DNA of 6,005 bases from an uncultured Mycoplasmatota bacterium (lineage in GTDB: Bacteria > Bacillota_I > Bacilli_A > RF39 > UBA660). The translations under genes were made by a program, and so were the position numbers. This document shows positions 5,996-6,005 of this stretch, piece after piece. The DNA is taken from contig CAOJKG010000053.1 of NCBI GenBank assembly GCA_948437815.1, positions 1 through 6,005 of the forward strand, read 5' to 3'. Below the pieces are notes generated by a model. The model had not been told where the DNA came from. It did not search any database and was given only the letters and a program-made list of their open reading frames with translations. The first letter of the stretch is position 1. The number at the start of each line of letters is the position of its first letter.

Positions 5996-6005
5996 TGAAC
6001 CTTCA

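Noticed and set aside
5966..6005. Possible C-terminal end of a minus-strand gene (12 open codons, then TAA)
   Set aside because: Twelve codons of open frame in AT-rich DNA is not evidence of a gene, and the peptide shows no recognisable family feature. The sequence right of 6005 would decide it.

Overview
The window is strongly AT-rich and bacterial. It has good AGGAGG-type ribosome binding sites, TAA stops, TGG tryptophan codons and no in-frame TGA read-through. It also has a T-box leader, sigma-A-like promoters, and short Gram-positive-style intergenic regions. This points to a low-GC Bacillota (Firmicutes) or close relative using the standard bacterial code. Genus cannot be told from the sequence.

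Left part, minus strand, read from right to left. A TetR-type regulator (1328-1894) is followed by a YefM/YoeB-like toxin-antitoxin pair (720-1242) with its own promoter, and then by the 5' end of a tyrosyl-tRNA synthetase gene (1-341, running off the window). Between the toxin and tyrS lies a complete tyrosine T-box leader (about 435-656). It has a TTGCAT-17-TATAAT promoter, stem I with a UAC specifier, a stem III, the conserved T-box antiterminator with a UGGU bulge, and a strong competing terminator. Directly after the terminator, and before tyrS, is a small ORF (307-420) with an unusually strong Shine-Dalgarno and six consecutive tyrosine codons. It overlaps the tyrS start out of frame. 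I read this as a second, translation-level tyrosine sensor stacked on the T-box, in the logic of the Bacillus subtilis anti-TRAP (rtpA) leader. It is the most interesting item here.

Right part, plus strand. Divergent from the TetR gene is one 1261-codon ORF (2072-5857). Residues 1-680 are a two-repeat, 12-helix MMPL/RND-type exporter. Residues 690-1261 look like a separate exported protein, with its own signal peptide, Met and ribosome binding site, and Gly-rich heptad repeats of the kind seen in YhgE/Pip-like proteins. The two are joined in frame without a stop. The TetR gene is the obvious candidate regulator of this exporter. The ORF is followed by a hairpin and then a stem plus T-tract terminator (5938-5975). 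The last 30 bases hold another small hairpin and no gene I can support.

How the parts relate: the exporter and the TetR gene form one regulator/efflux unit, the toxin-antitoxin pair is self-contained, and tyrS has its own layered control. No terminator is visible after the TetR gene or after the toxin gene, so the T-box terminator may also be the end point of transcripts from upstream.
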